Assembly: GCF_003609835.1 (NCBI RefSeq)
Contig: NZ_AP017898.1
Coordinates: 2,666,001 to 2,730,000 of the forward strand
DNA length: 64,000 nt
Direction of reading: 5' to 3'
Source: Sphingopyxis sp. FD7
Lineage (GTDB): Bacteria > Pseudomonadota > Alphaproteobacteria > Sphingomonadales > Sphingomonadaceae
Below, in pieces: positions 60,186 to 64,000 of this stretch; the stretch's first letter is position 1, and each line of letters starts with the position of its first letter. The notes under the pieces are model-generated. The model did no database searches, was not told where the DNA came from, and worked only from the letters and a program-made list of their open reading frames with translations. The translations under genes were made by a program, and so were the position numbers.

Positions 60186-61594
60186 AGCTTGTAGGCCGCC
60201 TTGGCGAGATTGTAGCTGAGGTCGGCCGCGAGTTCGGCGGCTTCCCATTCCTCCAGCCGATGTTCGGCGACCAGCCCGGCGAGAAAGCCGCAGTCGATGC
60301 GCCGCGCGACATCGTGCCGCGCGGGGATCGACAGAAAGGCGCGCGTGTCGTCGTTGAACCCGACCGTGTTGTAGAAGCCCGCCGTCTCGGTCATCTGCGA
60401 GCGGAAGCGCCGCATTCCTTCAGGGCTGTCGTGAAACCACCACGCCGGGCCGAGCCTCAGCGCCGGATAATGGCCCGCGAGCGGCGCGAGTTCGCGCGCA
60501 TAGCTCGTCTCGTCCAAAGTGAAGAGGATGATCGTCAGCGCGGCTTCGTTGCCATATTTGCCGAGGAGCGGACGCAGCGCGTGGACAAAGTCGGTCGCGG
60601 TCGGAATATCCGCGCCCTTGTCGCGGCCATAGGTCGCGAACAGCCATGGGTTATGGTTGCGGAACGCGCCGGGGTGGATCTGCATGACCAGCCCGTCGTC
60701 GAGGCTCATCCCCGCCATCACCGTCAGCATATGCGCGCGGAACAGCTCGGCATCGGCGGCGCCGACATCGGCGCCGGTGACGCGCATGAACAAGGCTTCG
60801 GCCTCGGCGTTGGACAGGTCGGCAGTTGCCGCGCTCGGGTGACCATGATCGGTCGAGGTCGCGCCCATGCTGGCGAAGAAGGCGCGGCGACCCCGATGCG
60901 CGGCGAGATAGCCGGCATAGCTGAACGCATCCTCGCCCGACAGCTCGGAAAAGCGTTCGAGGTTATCGCGAAAACCCTCGAACTCGGGATCGACCACGGG
61001 GTCGGGGCGATAGGCGGTGATCACGCGCCCGCCCCATTCGCCGCACGCGTTGGCCGCGCGGATGACGGCGTGATGGTCGAGCGTGTCAAGCGGGCTTTCG
61101 GTCGTCGCGATCACCTCGATCCCGAAACGGTCGAACAGCGCGCGCGGGCGAAAGGCGTCGGTCGCCAGCGCTTCGGTGATGCGGTCGTAATAAAGGTCCG
61201 ACGTTTCGGCCGAAAATTGCACCTCGATCCCGAAGGCTTCGGCGAACACCCAGTCCATCCACATGCGGCTGGGGGTGCCGCGAAAGAGATGATAATTCCC
61301 GGCGAACAGCCGCCAGCTCTCGCGCGGGTCGGCGTCGGGGTTGCCGATGCCCAGCGCGTCGAGCGACACCCCCTGCGAATACAGCATGCGGAACACATAA
61401 TGGTCGGGATGGAGCAGCAGCTCCGCCGCATTGCCGAAGGGCGCATTGCCCGCAAACCAGGCCGGATCGGTATGCCCGTGCGGGCTGACGATCGGCAGGC
61501 CCGCCACCTCCTTGTAGAGTCGGCGCGCGATATCGCGCTGTGCCGGCTCGGACGGAAAGAGGCGGTCGGGAGAGAGGGTCAGCGGGCGTGGCAT
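60182..61594 (-). CDS. uxaC: Glucuronate isomerase
   Basis: A 470-residue UxaC that isomerises D-glucuronate to fructuronate or galacturonate to tagaturonate. The metal site is IVSPHGHTDPAWFAGN; MWMDWVFAEAFGIEVQFSAE, MQIHPGAFRNHNPWLFATYG and GPAWWFHDSPEGMRRFRSQM are also conserved. It lies four bases after the hexuronate transporter and overlaps uxuB. It starts at the methionine where homology begins. Confidence 0.95.
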   Translation of the reverse strand: MPRPLTLSPDRLFPSEPAQRDIARRLYKEVAGLPIVSPHGHTDPAWFAGNAPFGNAAELLLHPDHYVFRMLYSQGVSLDALGIGNPDADPRESWRLFAGNYHLFRGTPSRMWMDWVFAEAFGIEVQFSAETSDLYYDRITEALATDAFRPRALFDRFGIEVIATTESPLDTLDHHAVIRAANACGEWGGRVITAYRPDPVVDPEFEGFRDNLERFSELSGEDAFSYAGYLAAHRGRRAFFASMGATSTDHGHPSAATADLSNAEAEALFMRVTGADVGAADAELFRAHMLTVMAGMSLDDGLVMQIHPGAFRNHNPWLFATYGRDKGADIPTATDFVHALRPLLGKYGNEAALTIILFTLDETSYARELAPLAGHYPALRLGPAWWFHDSPEGMRRFRSQMTETAGFYNTVGFNDDTRAFLSIPARHDVARRIDCGFLAGLVAEHRLEEWEAAELAADLSYNLAKAAYKL

Positions 61595-61598
61595 GACG

Positions 61599-62906
61599 CT
61601 ATTTTGCGCCTTCCACGCTGACCGGCGCGAGGCGCGGGCTGAGGATATGGACCGCGAGCACCGCGAGGAAATAGACGGTCGTGCAGGCGGCGAAGATGAG
61701 CGTGTAATTGCCCCCCGTCGCGTCGAGCACAAGTCCCGTCGACTTCGCCATGATCATCCCGCCGACGCCGCCCATAAAACCGCCGAGCCCGATCACCGAC
61801 CCCACCGCGCGTTTCGGGAACATGTCGGGCGGGATCGACAGGATCGTCGACGAAAAGGCCTGGTGCCCCGCAAGCGCAATGCCGATGAGCACGACCGCGA
61901 GCCACATATTGTCGAGCCCCGTCACGAACAACAGCGGCAGCACGCAAAGGCCCGCGCCGATCATCGTCACCTTGCGCGCAAAATTGACGCTGCGGCCGGT
62001 CTGGATCAGCTTCGACGACGCCCAGCCGCCAAGGATGCTGCCGACGTCGGACAGCAGATACATGATGATCATCGGCAGCAGCACGATCTTGAGGTCGACG
62101 TCATAGGTCGAGGCGAAATATTTGGGCAGCCAGAAGAGCATCAGGAACCACACCGGATCGGTCAGGAACTTCGCCGCCGCAAAGGCCCAGGCTTCGCGCT
62201 TGGTGACGATCCTGCCCCAGCCGATGCGCTCGACCTGTTCGGGCGGGTCATGCTCGATCCACGCGAGCTCGGCCTCGCTGACCTTCCCGCTTTCGCGCGG
62301 ATTGCTGTAGAGCCAGAGCCAGAGCAGCAGCAGCACGGCGCCGAAAATGCCGGTGTAGATGAAGGTTTCGCGCCAGTCGAAACCCAGCACGCGCATGAAC
62401 AGCGCGACGGTCGGCGCGGTGAGAATGACGCCGATCGTCGTCGCGCTGTTGACCCAGCCGATCGCGTAGGAGCGTTCCTTTTGCGGGAACCATTCGCTCG
62501 ACGCGCGGACGACCGAGGGGAAATGCCCCGCTTCGCCGACGCCCAGCACGACGCGCGCGAGCATGAAGGAAGCGACCGACGACGCAAAGCCGTGCGCGAC
62601 ATGGCCGATCGTCCAGATCGAGATGGCGATCGCATAGCCGATCTTGGGACCGAAACGGTCGATCAGCCAGCCCATGACCAGAAAACCGAGCGCATAAGCG
62701 GCCTGGAAAGCGGTGACGATGTTGCCATAGTCATTCTCGCTCCACTGAAGCTCGGTGCCGAGCGTCGGCGCGAGCAGGCCGAGCATCGTGCGGTCGATAT
62801 AGTTGACGGTGGTTGCCGCGAACAGAACCGCGACGATCATCCAGCGATAGCGGCCCGTGCGGGGCACCGGCACCGCCGCACCCGTGTCTGCGATTGCCTG
62901 CGCCAT
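61599..62906 (-). CDS. Hexuronate transporter (MFS, ExuT-like)
   Basis: A 435-residue major-facilitator transporter with twelve helices. The ACS (anion:cation symporter) family motifs are FAATTVNYIDRTMLGLLAP, QAAYALGFLVMGWLIDRFGP and VVRASSEWFPQKERSYAIGW. It should take up hexuronates for the neighbouring isomerase. The second of two adjacent ATGs is preferred (GGAG six bases before it). Confidence 0.88.
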   Translation of the reverse strand: MAQAIADTGAAVPVPRTGRYRWMIVAVLFAATTVNYIDRTMLGLLAPTLGTELQWSENDYGNIVTAFQAAYALGFLVMGWLIDRFGPKIGYAIAISIWTIGHVAHGFASSVASFMLARVVLGVGEAGHFPSVVRASSEWFPQKERSYAIGWVNSATTIGVILTAPTVALFMRVLGFDWRETFIYTGIFGAVLLLLWLWLYSNPRESGKVSEAELAWIEHDPPEQVERIGWGRIVTKREAWAFAAAKFLTDPVWFLMLFWLPKYFASTYDVDLKIVLLPMIIMYLLSDVGSILGGWASSKLIQTGRSVNFARKVTMIGAGLCVLPLLFVTGLDNMWLAVVLIGIALAGHQAFSSTILSIPPDMFPKRAVGSVIGLGGFMGGVGGMIMAKSTGLVLDATGGNYTLIFAACTTVYFLAVLAVHILSPRLAPVSVEGAK

Positions 62907-62927
62907 CATCCTCTCCCGTGTTTGCTT

Positions 62928-63719
62928 CTAATAGCTTGTGATCGTGCAGCCGACGCGGATTTTTCCGTCGAACAGCGCCTCGGCCCGCTGGCCGGGCCGG
63001 ACCTCGTGAATACCCGTGATCGCCCCCGCCGACACCCAGGTGCCCGGCGCGATCGCAATGCCGCGCGCCCGCAGGATGCCGATCAGGAACAGCGCCGATC
63101 CGAACGGGCCGTCGAGCATACCCGCCATCGTCGCGGCGCCGACGCGCGCGCCATCGATGAACATCTCGACGGGCATATGGATCAGGTCTGCGTCCCGCCA
63201 GTCGGGGATTGACGGACCGAGGATCAGCCCCTTGTTATTGCCATAGTCGGACGCCGTCACTGCGGGACCGTGCCGGTTGATTTCGGGAAAGGGGGAACTC
63301 GCGATCTCGATCCCCGTGCGGACATCGGCGATGCACTGTTTCACGCTGTCGATGTCATAGTCGCGCGCGCCGACATCGCCGAAGCAGAGCAGCACCTCGG
63401 CCTCGGCCGCGGCGAAGCCGTCGGCATAGACGGGCATCGCCGGGTCGGTGGCGCTATCGACGATTTCATCGGCGAAGATCGGGCCGGTCAGGCGGTTGCC
63501 GCCGAAGCGGTCGACGAGTTCGGGCGCGATTCGCCCGACCTTCCATCCGCCGACGCGCCGCCCGTCGAGCGCGATCGCCCGATCCTGGATCGCATAGGCC
63601 TCCGCCATCGTTTGCGGCATCGCGCCGGGATAGACGGTAAGCGGTGTCTTTCCCGCACGCGCGTCGATTAATACGCGCGCCACATTTTCCGGATCGCTGA
63701 TAGCCGCCATCTTTCTCAT
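62928..63719 (-). CDS. 2-keto-4-pentenoate hydratase-like (FAH superfamily) enzyme
   Basis: A 263-residue enzyme of the MhpD/FAH fold. It shows VGGWKVGRIAPELV, FAAAEAEVLLCFG with the metal-binding Glu pair, VTASDYGNNKGLILG and the C-terminal PGTWVSAGAITGIHEVRPGQ. It heads the uronate operon, divergent from an uxaA-like gene. It may act on a 2-keto-3-deoxy sugar acid or a related 2-oxo acid; the substrate cannot be read. An ATG three codons later is possible, but GGAAG is better spaced for this one. Confidence 0.83.
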   Translation of the reverse strand: MRKMAAISDPENVARVLIDARAGKTPLTVYPGAMPQTMAEAYAIQDRAIALDGRRVGGWKVGRIAPELVDRFGGNRLTGPIFADEIVDSATDPAMPVYADGFAAAEAEVLLCFGDVGARDYDIDSVKQCIADVRTGIEIASSPFPEINRHGPAVTASDYGNNKGLILGPSIPDWRDADLIHMPVEMFIDGARVGAATMAGMLDGPFGSALFLIGILRARGIAIAPGTWVSAGAITGIHEVRPGQRAEALFDGKIRVGCTITSY

Positions 63720-63746
63720 TTCCCTCTTCCGCGAAGCGGTGTAAGA

Positions 63747-63758
63747 GACACCGGTGTC
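63747..63758. promoter_or_regulatory. Perfect palindrome GACACCGGTGTC in the uronate divergent gap
   Basis: A 12-base perfect palindrome with a central CG, placed 28 bases from one start codon and 20 from the other. This form suits a LacI- or GntR-family repressor controlling both divergent transcripts. The regulator is not in the window. Confidence 0.6.
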
Positions 63759-63777
63759 AAAGGCAAGCGAATATCCG

Positions 63778-64000
63778 ATGAATTGCGCGATCCGTATCGC
63801 TGGTGGCGACAATGTGGCGACCGCGATTGCCGACATTGCGCCGGGCCAGCCGATCCTTGCCGGGACCGACCTTCGCGCCGCCGCGCCCATTGCACGCGGG
63901 CACAAGGTCGCCCTCGCCGCTATCGGGCGCGGCGCGGCAGTGATCAAATATGGCTTTCCGATCGGCATCGCGCAGGCCGACATCGCGCCCGGCGAGCATG
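63778..64000 (+). CDS. uxaA: UxaA-like altronate dehydratase, N-terminal part (cut by window edge)
   Basis: Only the first 74 residues are visible. They form a SAF domain: CAIRIAGGDNVATAIADIAP and GHKVALAAIGRGAAVIKYGF, then PIGIAQADIAPGEH, which is the start of UxaA/GarD dehydratases. GarD (galactarate dehydratase) cannot be excluded from this part. It diverges from the FAH-type gene over a GACACCGGTGTC palindrome. Confidence 0.82.
   Translation, partial: MNCAIRIAGGDNVATAIADIAPGQPILAGTDLRAAAPIARGHKVALAAIGRGAAVIKYGFPIGIAQADIAPGEH

Noticed and set aside
61593..63212. Long rightward open frame opposite the transporter genes
   Set aside because: Antisense artefact, Asp/Arg/His-rich without domain structure.

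Overview
The window is chromosomal DNA of a GC-rich alphaproteobacterium. Gene content and protein wording fit the Sphingomonadales, most likely a Sphingopyxis-like organism. Pointers are a TonB-dependent receptor, the xseA-DUF2093-M23 block, a short QueF, egtBD, HIG1 and YbaY small proteins, and much acyl-CoA catabolism. This placement is an inference from protein style. No rRNA, tRNA, CRISPR array, insertion sequence or prophage was recognised. About 65 protein genes fill nearly the whole window, many with 4-nt ATGA or GTGA overlaps. The only stretch above 300 bases without a gene is 27392-27752, which holds a promoter and two dispersed repeats.

Layout. 1-8.4 kb: end of a TonB receptor, then an M23 peptidase, DUF2093 and xseA, head-to-head with purD; an HhH membrane protein, an orphan HTH protein, a CorC/CNNM protein and an OmpA lipoprotein. 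8.5-12.6 kb: one tight leftward operon (queuosine-precursor transporter, argB, yggT, folD, lipoprotein, marC). 12.7-18.5 kb: S9 peptidase, nucleoside transporter, a crystallin-like and an MliC-like envelope protein, 3-hydroxybutyryl-CoA dehydrogenase. 18.7-27.4 kb: ergothioneine genes egtD/egtB, cobalamin adenosyltransferase, HIG1 protein, gluQRS, an HNH nuclease, ppc and lipoproteins.

27.7-42.5 kb is the main accessory catabolic region. It has three acyl-CoA dehydrogenases, four SDRs, a GPH-type transporter, a zinc alcohol dehydrogenase, an ACAD10/11-type kinase-like protein, a serine hydrolase and a FadJ-type bifunctional enzyme. One dehydrogenase and the kinase look like the two halves of animal ACAD10/11, so 4-hydroxyacyl-CoA degradation is my leading hypothesis. 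Related TTACG-N4-CGTAA palindromes lie before all three transcription units.

42.6-50.7 kb: thioesterase, queF, sseA, chrA, a cystathionine beta-lyase, an MscS channel and pyrophosphatase. 50.7-57.8 kb: every step of valine catabolism from isobutyryl-CoA to propionyl-CoA in one leftward cluster, with RidA and two small lipoproteins inside it, divergent from a LysR regulator. 58.9-64 kb: uronate catabolism (uxuB, uxaC, hexuronate transporter, a hydratase/FAH-fold enzyme) divergent from a cut-off uxaA-like gene across a perfect GACACCGGTGTC palindrome.

Intergenic gaps carry several families of dispersed inverted repeats, some shared between distant loci.
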